DNA of 57,902 nucleotides from Candidatus Gastranaerophilales bacterium (GTDB lineage Bacteria > Cyanobacteriota > Vampirovibrionia > Gastranaerophilales > Gastranaerophilaceae), in the NCBI GenBank assembly GCA_944322745.1, contig CALUPV010000010.1, positions 1 to 57,902 on the forward strand. The letters run 5' to 3'. The notes under the pieces were generated by a model, which saw nothing but the letters and a program-made list of their open reading frames with translations, was not told the DNA's origin and did not search any database. Below are positions 23,883-32,322 of this stretch, piece by piece. Made by a program: the position numbers and the translations under genes. The number at the start of each line of letters is the position of its first letter. The stretch's first letter is position 1.

Positions 23883-25376
23883 TCATATGTTTTTATTTTT
23901 ATGCAAGTTGTTTCTTTTCCTAAAAATCCAAAAATCAGGATGAAGTAAAGCTAAAAAGGGTATCAATTCCAAACGGCCTATCATCATATTTGAAATACAT
24001 ATTAGTTTAGATATTATTGTAAGACCGGCAAAGCTGCCCATTGGTCCCAGTTCTCCAAATGCAGGTCCCACATTTCCCAAACTTGCAATAGCACTAGTTA
24101 AACCAATGATTGCATCTTGTTCAATAAATACCAACAAAACAGCACTAATTACGAAAATAAAATAATAAAATATTGCAAATGAAATCATTTGTTTTACAAC
24201 ATCTTCATTGACTATTGTTCTGTTTATTTTTATCGGATAAACTCCATTGGGATGATAGATTTTTGATATTTGTCTTTTTAAATATTTAAATATAAAAATA
24301 ACTCTAAGTAATTTTAAACCACCTGAAGCAGAACCAATTGATGCACCTGAGAACACTAATAAAAATAACAACAATTTAGCCCTTAAATTCCATTCATTAT
24401 AATCTACAGAAGCAAAACCCGTTGTTGTTATTATAGATACAACCTGAAAGAATGCTGCTTCAAAAGCTTCCTTAAGTTCATATATACCATGAGTAGTTAA
24501 GGTTACGGCAATAGATAAAGTAAAGAAGATTACAACACCCAAATAAAGCTTAAATTCATCATCCTTGATAAGTGCAAGAAAATTACGTTTTACATATACT
24601 TTATACTGGAGTGCAAAGTTCATTCCTGACAAAAACATAAAAAATGTAATTACCCAAAATATTTTAGGTTGCGCATAGTCCATTATGCTGTTTTGCGCAG
24701 GAGAAAGACCACCACCTGATAGCGTGGAACAAGAATTACATATCGCATCAAAAATAGGCATACCGCAGTATTTTAAAGCACATATTTCTAATATGGTAAG
24801 AATAAAATATATCAACCACAATGCTGCAGCTGTTTGCCTTATTCTTGGTGTTAATTTTGTATCTGTAGAACTTGCACCGGGAAATTCGGCAGAAAACATC
24901 TGTCGACCTGCGATTGCGAACTGTGGCAAAACAGCAATGAATAATACCAATATTCCCATACCACCAAGCCATTGGCTAAAGGATCTCCAAAAGAACATTG
25001 TTTTAGGATATACTGAAAAATCAGTTAAAATTGTAGCGCCTGTCGCTGTAACACCTGATACACTTTCAAATAATGCATCTATTGGACTAAGCCCAAAATG
25101 TAAAAAGGTAGTTGCAGATAACAAAGCAAAAGACATCCACGCCAACAAAACTAATACAAGTGTTTCACTTTTATTTATATTATTGAACTCTTCTCCGCTT
25201 TTTTCTTTACCTTTCAATATCAGACTCAATAAATAAGCAAACGAAGAAGCATATACAAATGGCTGATATGCATTTGTCTCTTTATAAATAAATGCACATA
25301 TACAAGGAATAAGCATTACCACAGCAATATATTTTAAAATTAAACTTAAAGTATTTGATATATATCTATAATTCAT
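23883..25376 (-). CDS. trkH: Trk-type potassium uptake protein, membrane subunit
   Basis: A 497-aa Trk/Ktr K+ channel-like subunit. Its repeated membrane-pore-membrane units show selectivity-loop glycines such as SVSGVTATGATIL, CSTLSGGGLSP, TTTGFASVDY and SLGNVGPAFGELGP. Together with TrkA it takes up K+ driven by the proton or sodium gradient. It starts 3 bp after the trkA stop, so the two are coupled. The length is typical for TrkH. The conserved loops are intact, so it is likely functional. Confidence 0.94.
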   Translation of the reverse strand: MNYRYISNTLSLILKYIAVVMLIPCICAFIYKETNAYQPFVYASSFAYLLSLILKGKEKSGEEFNNINKSETLVLVLLAWMSFALLSATTFLHFGLSPIDALFESVSGVTATGATILTDFSVYPKTMFFWRSFSQWLGGMGILVLFIAVLPQFAIAGRQMFSAEFPGASSTDTKLTPRIRQTAAALWLIYFILTILEICALKYCGMPIFDAICNSCSTLSGGGLSPAQNSIMDYAQPKIFWVITFFMFLSGMNFALQYKVYVKRNFLALIKDDEFKLYLGVVIFFTLSIAVTLTTHGIYELKEAFEAAFFQVVSIITTTGFASVDYNEWNLRAKLLLFLLVFSGASIGSASGGLKLLRVIFIFKYLKRQISKIYHPNGVYPIKINRTIVNEDVVKQMISFAIFYYFIFVISAVLLVFIEQDAIIGLTSAIASLGNVGPAFGELGPMGSFAGLTIISKLICISNMMIGRLELIPFLALLHPDFWIFRKRNNLHKNKNI

Positions 25377-25379
25377 ATA

Positions 25380-26723
25380 TTAAATACACCTTTTAAAATA
25401 GTTTAATATTGAATCAGCATTTTGTTGAGTCGTAAATACAATTAAATTGTCAAATGGCATTACCTGAGTAGTACCACGTGGAATAATAATTCTATTTCTT
25501 CTTTGAATAATTGCAATAATTGCTTTGCAAGGCAATTTTAAATTCATAATCATATCTGTTTTGAAATCAAAAGGTATACATATTTCAAGAACTTTCCCTT
25601 GCCCTCTCTCAACTGTAGCAAGGATTTCAACTTCTGTCTTTATCAAATGGTTTTCTATATCATCTATAGCAGCAGCATCCTGGGAAATTGCAACATCAAT
25701 ACCAACTTTTTCAAATATATTTGCATTAGCATTTTTCGAAACTCTTGTAATAACTTTAGGCACCCCCATTTGTTTCGCAAGCAATGAACATAATAAATTT
25801 TTTTCATCGTTATTGGTAACACTAACTACAACATCGGATTCTCCGACTCTTTCTTCCTCCAATAAACCATAGTTAGCACCATCACCATTAATGACAAGTG
25901 TATTCTTCAAATTTTCAGTAAGTTCAACACATCTGTCATAGTCAAATTCAATTATCTTAATTTTTACATTTACTTTTTCCAGATTTTGAGCAAGCATTAA
26001 ACCAACACTACCGCCGCCTATTATTGTTACTTGTTTAACATCATTTTTATCTTGGAAAAATTTGTTAGCAAGGATATCCAAAGAATACGAAGATCCCATA
26101 AATATAACTTTATCATTTAAAAGTAATTCCATATCTCCATTAGGAATAAATAATGTATTGTCTCTTGTAATCCCAACAATCAATGTTTCTTCAGGGAAAC
26201 TGCAATCTTTAATTTTTTTATTTATAAATTTTGTACCTTCTATAACCCTATATTCTAAGAGTCTGGCTTTGCCATTTGCAAAATTTTCAACATCTATAGC
26301 ATTCGGAACAGTAATAATTCTGAAAATTTCTTGAGTCATAAGTTCTTCAGGCCAAATGATATAATCTATCATAAGTTCTCGTTGGTATTTTGAACCTCTA
26401 ACCAAAGATAAAGACTCTACATTTTCTTTCTTACTGACAAAACAAACTGTTTTTAGCTTTGTCATATTTGTTACGGTTAAACAAGCAACTATATTTGCTT
26501 CATCATTATCACTGCAGGCAATAAATATATCCGCATCTTTTATTCCGATAGATTCCAATGTCGCTATATTAGAACCGGAGCCTTGAACATATTCAATATC
26601 TAATTTCTGAATTTCATTATTACTATCAGTCCCATCATCAATAACAATGATATCGTGGTCCTCATATAACTTAGCTGCAATTAAACAAGATGTTTCATTT
26701 ACACCGTATATTACAATTTTCAT
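25380..26723 (-). CDS. trkA: Trk system potassium regulatory subunit (NAD-binding, two RCK domains)
   Basis: A 447-aa protein with two Rossmann RCK_N domains: KIVIYGVNETSCLIAAKL near residue 2 and VTIIGGGSVGLMLAQNL near residue 230. Each is followed by an RCK_C domain (e.g. RVIEGTKFINKKIKDCSF). It binds NAD(H)/ATP and gates TrkH at the cytoplasmic face. It is the first gene of a five-gene minus-strand run (trkA, trkH, vWA, FHA-like, zinc-ribbon/TonB-C). The full double-domain length matches TrkA rather than the shorter KtrA. Confidence 0.94.
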   Translation of the reverse strand: MKIVIYGVNETSCLIAAKLYEDHDIIVIDDGTDSNNEIQKLDIEYVQGSGSNIATLESIGIKDADIFIACSDNDEANIVACLTVTNMTKLKTVCFVSKKENVESLSLVRGSKYQRELMIDYIIWPEELMTQEIFRIITVPNAIDVENFANGKARLLEYRVIEGTKFINKKIKDCSFPEETLIVGITRDNTLFIPNGDMELLLNDKVIFMGSSYSLDILANKFFQDKNDVKQVTIIGGGSVGLMLAQNLEKVNVKIKIIEFDYDRCVELTENLKNTLVINGDGANYGLLEEERVGESDVVVSVTNNDEKNLLCSLLAKQMGVPKVITRVSKNANANIFEKVGIDVAISQDAAAIDDIENHLIKTEVEILATVERGQGKVLEICIPFDFKTDMIMNLKLPCKAIIAIIQRRNRIIIPRGTTQVMPFDNLIVFTTQQNADSILNYFKRCI

Positions 26724-26798
26724 AAAAAACCCTTTTTAATTCAAGTTATAATCTAAAAAGAGATTTTTGTCTATTTCTAAATATTTATTATCATTATA

Positions 26799-28172
26799 TT
26801 ATATAGCTGCAAGTTCTTGCGTTATAATGTTTTTTAGCTCGCTATTATCAGTATTATAAGCTGCTATATATGCTTTAGATAATAATTTTTTAGCTTTTGC
26901 CGAATTACCATATTGCATCATAACTGCAGCCGCACTTCTATAGTTCTTTGCAAGATTTTCATTATCGTCTATTCTGGAAAATGATTCTGCGGAACTTCCA
27001 TATAAACTCAGTGCTTTAGAACGTTCGCCCAACTTCTCGTACATTTTTGCACTTTTAGAATAAGTAATACCTTGAACTTTCTCACTTCCTGTCTCTTCGG
27101 CCGTTACAGATGCCAAATCCATAAACATAAATGCATTTTCTTTATCATATCTGCCTGTATGAATTTGCGCCAAATCAGTTAATGCTTGCGTTTGAAGCTT
27201 TATATTATCAGCTTCACCGGCAAAAGAAACCGCAGCGCAATAATGATCTACCGCCGGTTCAAATTTAACATAATCATCATATATTTTCCCCATTGATAAA
27301 TGGGCTCTGGCCTTTATATTTGTATCATCACTCTGCTTTGCCGCTCTATCATAATTATACAAAGCATCTTCAATCTGATTAAACCCATCATAAAGTCTGC
27401 CTTCTTCATAATGTATCATAGCGGCTGTTTGCTCATCACCAATCTCGTTTGCATAATCCATTGTTGTTTGAAATGCATACAAAGCTTTTTCATTACTATC
27501 GATTGCTGCATATTTTTTTGCTTGAATAAACATTCTTCTTAATTGCGGATCGGATGGAACATAAACTCCGTTTTGAGTTTCCATTTGAGGTTTCTCTTCA
27601 GCAACAATGCTCTCTGTCCTTACAGAAGTATCGTCAAATTGCTGAGTAGGAACAGTCGTACCTTCCGCTAAAACTGTTTTTTCAACAGAAGGGCTAGAGG
27701 ACTTATAATCTATCTTTTGAAGAAATAAAGCATCTACCCAATTTTCAACAACTTTAGATGGTTTTTTAAGTGTATTTGTTATATATTCATCTAATATTTG
27801 TGAGGCATTTTTTAAATTAGATTGAATAATCTGTGAATTTGGAGTTTCTTTTTTTGATTGATTTTCTATTAAACTTAAATATGAAGAAACTTCTGCTTTT
27901 ACTTCATCAGGTGCACCTATTGCATTAGTTGTATTTCTAAAATCAGCTAATACCTGATCTATCCCTATTTGTTTTTTTGTATAATCTATAGCTACTTTTT
28001 CGCCATTTGGGAAATAAGCACTGCTTCTTGTTTCTTGATTATCCTGCTTCTGAGCATTCTCAGCACTTTGAGACGATTGAGAATTTCTCTCATCTTCACC
28101 TTTTCTTGTAATCTGTCTTTTATTTACACCCTGATAAAAATTGATATATCCCGGGTATATAGAATTATACAA
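26799..28172 (-). CDS. TPR-repeat protein with lineage-type N-terminus
   Basis: A 457-aa protein. Residues 1-16 carry a tag-like YPGYINFYQG, close to the '-I-N-F-K-G' N-terminus of other proteins here. A low-complexity Gln/Glu/Ser region (20-55) and a helical part follow. From ~205 on there are repeated TPR-like helices (ALYAFQTTMDYANEIGDEQTAAMIHYEEGRLYDG and several more). TPRs mediate protein-protein contact. The start is TTG at 28172, supported by GAGGCGG 7 nt upstream. It faces the radical SAM gene at 28356 across a 183-bp divergent region and is a single gene. The partner is unknown. Confidence 0.8.
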   Translation of the reverse strand: MYNSIYPGYINFYQGVNKRQITRKGEDERNSQSSQSAENAQKQDNQETRSSAYFPNGEKVAIDYTKKQIGIDQVLADFRNTTNAIGAPDEVKAEVSSYLSLIENQSKKETPNSQIIQSNLKNASQILDEYITNTLKKPSKVVENWVDALFLQKIDYKSSSPSVEKTVLAEGTTVPTQQFDDTSVRTESIVAEEKPQMETQNGVYVPSDPQLRRMFIQAKKYAAIDSNEKALYAFQTTMDYANEIGDEQTAAMIHYEEGRLYDGFNQIEDALYNYDRAAKQSDDTNIKARAHLSMGKIYDDYVKFEPAVDHYCAAVSFAGEADNIKLQTQALTDLAQIHTGRYDKENAFMFMDLASVTAEETGSEKVQGITYSKSAKMYEKLGERSKALSLYGSSAESFSRIDDNENLAKNYRSAAAVMMQYGNSAKAKKLLSKAYIAAYNTDNSELKNIITQELAAI

Positions 28173-28214
28173 GTTTTACCGCCTCACAATTATATTTCAA
28201 TACACAACTAATTC

Positions 28215-28232
28215 TACATACACTAGTATGTA
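28215..28232. promoter_or_regulatory. Inverted repeat in the divergent region before the second radical SAM gene
   Basis: TACATAC (28215-28221) and GTATGTA (28226-28232) form a 7-bp inverted repeat with a 4-bp centre, in a 183-bp AT-rich region between divergent genes. It could be an operator; there is no further support. Confidence 0.25.
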
Positions 28233-28355
28233 CTTTTTAATAAATATTTTAAATACACTATTTAATGTATTAATGATTTTGCAATTAAAATCAAAAAATC
28301 ATAAACTTGAAATAAAATAACTAAAACGTTAAACTAATTTGGCTGGGATAAATAT

Positions 28356-29351
28356 ATGTTCAAAAATTTCTTCATAGACAAATTAAATAAAAAATATGCA
28401 GGAAAAGAACTTATGTTCTGTAATAGAATATATAATGATATTCTATTTTGGCCATTCTCAATTCATACCTGCTGCCATTGCACAAAAACACCATACTTAC
28501 CACCATTATTATATAAAAAATTAATAAGTAAATTTAACTTTAAAGATTATATAAAGAATATTGACAACATTATGCAGATAAATCAAACACAAAATGCTGT
28601 TTGTAAAGGATGCAAGTTTTTTGAAAAACAAATAGTTCCTGAATTTCCGAAAGAAAAAAATATAACTTTTTTTACCATCAATCATTTTACAAAATGTAAT
28701 TCTAATTGTGTATACTGCGGAATTGGAAGAAAAACAGAAGATATAAAATATAAACTTTTACCATTAATAAAACAAATGGTAAAAGAGAAAATGATTAGTG
28801 AAAGCTGCCTTTTTAATTGGGGTGGTGGTGAACCAACTATATGTTCTGAATTTGAAGAAATTGCAAACTTTCTGCACGAAAATAAATTACGACAAGCTAT
28901 AAATTCTTCAGGAATTGAATATTCAAATACTATACTTGAAGGACTAAAAGACGGATTAATGAGCATTCAAATAAGTCCTGATTCCGGAACTGAAGAAACT
29001 TATAGAAGAATAAAAAGACAAAATAATTTTTACAAAGTTTGGGATAATATAGAAAAATATGCTCAATACCCTGATATGCTTTTTGTAAAATATATTTTCT
29101 TTTCTTATAGTGCAAATGAAAAGGATGTCAGATTATTTATTCAAAAATGTATAGATTCAAAAGTAAAAAATATTGTTATAGATTGCGAATCCAATAGTGA
29201 AAATAACCCCCAAAGTCCATTTGGAATAATTTCAGATGATATTATTAACCTTGCCATTCTTATGAAAAAGTTAGCTGTCCAAAATAATTTAAATTATCAA
29301 ATTTCATACCAGTGGAAACAAGAGCATAAAAAAATTATAGAAGAGACCTAA
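28356..29351 (+). CDS. Radical SAM protein, paralogue of the 15.4-kb enzyme
   Basis: A 331-aa protein. The radical SAM motif is CNSNCVYC (~residues 114-121), followed by GGGEPT, INSSGIEYS and SPDSGT. The N-terminal third has additional cysteines in pairs (HTCCHC, CKGCKF) that may hold an auxiliary cluster. The pattern matches the protein at 15406-16404 nearly feature for feature, including the N-H-F-T-K-C leader into the motif. No maturase partner or precursor peptide was found next to it. It could act on a peptide, sugar or lipid; the sequence does not say. Confidence 0.82.
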   Translation: MFKNFFIDKLNKKYAGKELMFCNRIYNDILFWPFSIHTCCHCTKTPYLPPLLYKKLISKFNFKDYIKNIDNIMQINQTQNAVCKGCKFFEKQIVPEFPKEKNITFFTINHFTKCNSNCVYCGIGRKTEDIKYKLLPLIKQMVKEKMISESCLFNWGGGEPTICSEFEEIANFLHENKLRQAINSSGIEYSNTILEGLKDGLMSIQISPDSGTEETYRRIKRQNNFYKVWDNIEKYAQYPDMLFVKYIFFSYSANEKDVRLFIQKCIDSKVKNIVIDCESNSENNPQSPFGIISDDIINLAILMKKLAVQNNLNYQISYQWKQEHKKIIEET

Positions 29352-29446
29352 GCGTTAATTTTTGTTAAGCGAAAAATATATTTATTTAAGTTTGCTCTTA
29401 TTTTTGTCGAATACATAATTAATGTTACAAGTGTAGAGGAAAAAGT

Positions 29447-29926
29447 ATGGCTTTTGACATAGGAAAACTTGACTTAATATTAAGTAAACTGTTTGAGCAA
29501 AAAAATGTTAAGGAAGAAGAAGAAAAAGAAGAAGAAGAAATTTCTATAAACTTTACTTCTGAACAAGAAGATACTAAATATACAAATAGCGCATCAACTA
29601 TTTCAAATGAAATATCAATACTATATGATCAACTTCAAGAAGCAGAAAGTCAAAGTCAAAGAGATGCGATTCTATCTGCAATTGATCAAAAAAAAGAAGA
29701 ATATGAAAATAAAGAAATAGAACACAATATCAAAGAATACATCGAAGATGCTGACTTACCGCAAAGCGAATCAAAAGAGTTAAGTGAGTTATATGAAAGT
29801 TTAATTAATGCAGATGGAGTCCTTCAGAAAAATATAATTCAAGAAAAAATAGAAAAGATATCTGAGGAACTTGGACTATCAAATGAAGAAACTGACAAAC
29901 TTGAATCATTTGATGCTGAAACATAG
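29447..29926 (+). CDS. Hypothetical acidic coiled-coil protein
   Basis: A 159-aa very acidic protein, not recognised. Residues ~22-32 are a run of Glu with a few Lys, and the remainder has heptad-like helices (SNEISILYDQLQEAESQSQRDAILSAI and ELYESLINADGVLQKNIIQ). There is no signal peptide or membrane helix. The ATG has a GAGGAAA site 6 nt upstream. A strong terminator follows at 29931. It stands alone, 95 bp after the radical SAM gene on the same strand, so it may share its transcript. Confidence 0.65.
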   Translation: MAFDIGKLDLILSKLFEQKNVKEEEEKEEEEISINFTSEQEDTKYTNSASTISNEISILYDQLQEAESQSQRDAILSAIDQKKEEYENKEIEHNIKEYIEDADLPQSESKELSELYESLINADGVLQKNIIQEKIEKISEELGLSNEETDKLESFDAET

Positions 29927-29930
29927 AATA

Positions 29931-29963
29931 AAAAAGGATGAAAATAATTTTCATCCTTTTTTA
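29931..29963. terminator. Bidirectional terminator after the acidic protein gene
   Basis: A stem AAAAAGGATGAAAA / TTTTCATCCTTTTT with a 3-nt loop, an A-run before and a T-run after. It can stop transcripts from both sides. Confidence 0.88.
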
Positions 29964-29996
29964 TTTGTTTTTTATACAATATTTATTTTTATACAT

Positions 29997-30024
29997 AAAA
30001 AAAAAGGAACTTTTTAGGGTTCCT
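29997..30024 (-). terminator. Minus-strand terminator with no adjacent minus-strand gene
   Basis: AGGAAC (30005-30010) pairs with GTTCCT (30019-30024). On the minus strand it is followed by nine T (A-run 29997-30005). The nearest minus-strand gene ends at 30629, so the transcript that ends here runs antisense over the NifX-like gene, or belongs to an unannotated RNA. Confidence 0.7.
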
Positions 30025-30250
30025 CTGAAATCTTTTTCAATTTCCTCGTGTGTTAGTAAAGGTAGTAAGTAAGGTAAGTATGAATATAAATTTATTAGGT
30101 TCTTATTAGTTTTTGTTATCTCTGTATATATAAAGTATATAAATTTTCAATAATTGCCTTTTTCATTTTTATTTTTAACATTTCTTAATGTTTTGCCTTT
30201 TAATTGAAAATATCAATTAACCTGTTATCATGATAAAAAAGGAGATTGAT

Positions 30251-30628
30251 ATGAAAATAGCTGTAACATATGAAAATGGTCAAGTATTTCAACATTTTGG
30301 ACATACTGAAGAATTTAAAGTATACGATGTAGAAGATGGAAAAATAATCAAAACAGAGATTGTATCTTCTAATGAACTTGGTCATAGTGCTTTGGCATAT
30401 TTATTGGAAGAAAATAAAATCAATGTATTAATATGCGGTGGTATTGGCGGATGTGCAATTGGAGCATTAAAAGATTATGGTATTGAATTATTTGCAGGTA
30501 TTAAAGGTGATGCCGATAAAGCAGTAAATGATTATTTAGCAGGGAATCTTGTTCAAATGAGTGAAGCAAATTGTTCACACCACGAGCACCACGAAGAAGA
30601 AGGACATTCTTGCGGTCATTGCCACTAG
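30251..30628 (+). CDS. NifX/NifB-C-like dinitrogenase iron-molybdenum cofactor family protein
   Basis: A 125-aa protein of the NifX / NafY fold. The core MKIAVTYENGQVFQHFGHTEEFKVYDV is typical of the family, followed by GGIGGCAIGALKDYGIELFAG. Residues ~107-125 form a His/Cys tail (HHEHHEEEGHSCGHCH) likely to bind metal. Small proteins of this kind occur in many anaerobes without nitrogenase and probably handle iron-sulfur or other metal cofactors. The start at ATG 30251 has AAAGGAG 6 nt upstream. Its stop directly abuts the stop of the convergent chloride channel gene. Confidence 0.85.
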   Translation: MKIAVTYENGQVFQHFGHTEEFKVYDVEDGKIIKTEIVSSNELGHSALAYLLEENKINVLICGGIGGCAIGALKDYGIELFAGIKGDADKAVNDYLAGNLVQMSEANCSHHEHHEEEGHSCGHCH

Positions 30629-32308
30629 TTATAGTTCACGCAATATATCTGCACGGGTTATAATCCCTTCAACATTATTCTTTTGATCTATAACAATTGC
30701 CCATTCGGTATTGTTATTGTGTAATCTATAATAACAAGTATATAAATTATCATATTTATATACTTGTGTTGGATTTGTATTCATTATTCTTCCGACCGGA
30801 ATAATCAAATTATTATTATCAGTTAAAACATCTTCAATATCAGCTTTTGTAATTATTCCCTGTAGTCTTTCTTTTTCATCAACAACAGGATACGCATTAT
30901 GTTTTTCGATATTCATAACTTTCAAGACATCATTAATACCATCACTAACAGAAAAGAATTTAACGTCTTTTGTCATGTAATTTTCAACTAATTTAGAAGA
31001 GAGTTGAGAATTGTTAGAACATTTTCTATAGCTTTCGAGTAACAATTTTGAATAAATAGGCTTTTGTCCAAGTTTTTCTGCTGTCATATCACTTATGGCA
31101 GAAACAAGCATTATTGGCAATATAGATTCATATCCTCCTGTCATCTCAAAAACCATAACCGTAGCTGTTATAGGAGTTCTCGCAACCGCAGATAAGAAAG
31201 CTGCCATACCAATATATGCCATAGTAGACGGATTAATATCAAATCCAAAATTTAAAGAAATATAACCAACAATATATCCTAAAAAAGCACCCAGCATAAG
31301 CATAGGTAAAAAGATACCACCCGGAGCACCTGAACCAAAACATAATGGGGTCATTATAAATTTTCCCAAGAAAATAATCAGAACAAGAACTATTGGAAAG
31401 CCATTGTTTAATAAAGTATCGACCACAGTATTACCACCTGAAAGAACTTGCGGTAAATATATTCCGACTATTCCTATTATTAATGAAGCAATAGCCGGCT
31501 TTATATAATCTGGTATTTTCTTCTGTTTTTCAAATAAATTATCGAAAAAGAAAGTTGTCTTGGAGAACAATATACCCAAGATTCCGGAGAAAATTGCAAG
31601 TAGTATATATATAACAATGTTCTCTGAGTTAAATACAGCAGGTGTAAACTCGCTATCAAATATAGTTTTATTTCCCAATAAATATCTTGATACAGAAGAA
31701 GCTGTAACTGTAGCAACAAGGCAAGGAAATAATATAGAAGAAGAAAAACGATTTAACAGTTCTTCCAAAACAAATATAGTACCTGCAATAGGAGCATTAA
31801 AGGTAGCAGCAATAGCAGCACCTGCCCCTGATGCAATTAATGTATCTTTATTTGAATTCTTCAGTTTAAATAAATTCCCTACAAAAGAACCGACTCCAGC
31901 CCCAAGCTGAACACTGGGGCCCTCTCTACCTAAAGACATACCTGTTCCGATTGCTGAAACACCGGCAATAAATTTAACAAAAATTGTCCTTATACGGACA
32001 GTTCTTCCGCTTCTTTGCAAACACATCTTTACAAAAGGTATTCCGCTACCTTTTGTTTCAGGTGCCAGCTTAAAAACCAAAATCCCGGATAATAAACCGC
32101 CAAATAAGGTTACCAGTGGTAGAAAAAATATATAATATTGATTATTCCGAAATCCAATAATAAAACCAAAAAGATTTTCTATACAAACTCGAAAAGCAAC
32201 AACAACTAAACCGCAAAATAAGCCTACCAATACAGATTGCCATACAACTTTGCTTTTTAATAAGCTTAGTATAAAAAGACCTGCCTTCTTAAAAAAACTC
32301 TTAATCAT
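30629..32308 (-). CDS. ClC-family chloride channel/transporter with CBS domains
   Basis: About 559 aa. It has 10-12 membrane helices and the ClC selectivity motifs GSGIP, GREGP and a GGIFLP near residue ~330. C-terminal CBS domains follow (YPVVDEKERLQGIITKADIEDVL and TEWAIVIDQKNNVEGIITRADI). It moves chloride or exchanges it for protons; the CBS pair may sense nucleotides. The ATG at 32308 is preferred to an in-frame TTG 12 bp upstream. It is last in a three-gene minus-strand run after a COG3580-like gene, with a 14-bp gap. A terminator that may serve it lies beyond the NifX-like gene. Confidence 0.92.
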   Translation of the reverse strand: MIKSFFKKAGLFILSLLKSKVVWQSVLVGLFCGLVVVAFRVCIENLFGFIIGFRNNQYYIFFLPLVTLFGGLLSGILVFKLAPETKGSGIPFVKMCLQRSGRTVRIRTIFVKFIAGVSAIGTGMSLGREGPSVQLGAGVGSFVGNLFKLKNSNKDTLIASGAGAAIAATFNAPIAGTIFVLEELLNRFSSSILFPCLVATVTASSVSRYLLGNKTIFDSEFTPAVFNSENIVIYILLAIFSGILGILFSKTTFFFDNLFEKQKKIPDYIKPAIASLIIGIVGIYLPQVLSGGNTVVDTLLNNGFPIVLVLIIFLGKFIMTPLCFGSGAPGGIFLPMLMLGAFLGYIVGYISLNFGFDINPSTMAYIGMAAFLSAVARTPITATVMVFEMTGGYESILPIMLVSAISDMTAEKLGQKPIYSKLLLESYRKCSNNSQLSSKLVENYMTKDVKFFSVSDGINDVLKVMNIEKHNAYPVVDEKERLQGIITKADIEDVLTDNNNLIIPVGRIMNTNPTQVYKYDNLYTCYYRLHNNNTEWAIVIDQKNNVEGIITRADILREL

Positions 32309-32322
32309 AATAAACAGCAACT

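Noticed and set aside
24685-25236. 183-codon plus-strand ORF inside trkH
   Set aside because: Antisense shadow of a clear TrkH protein.
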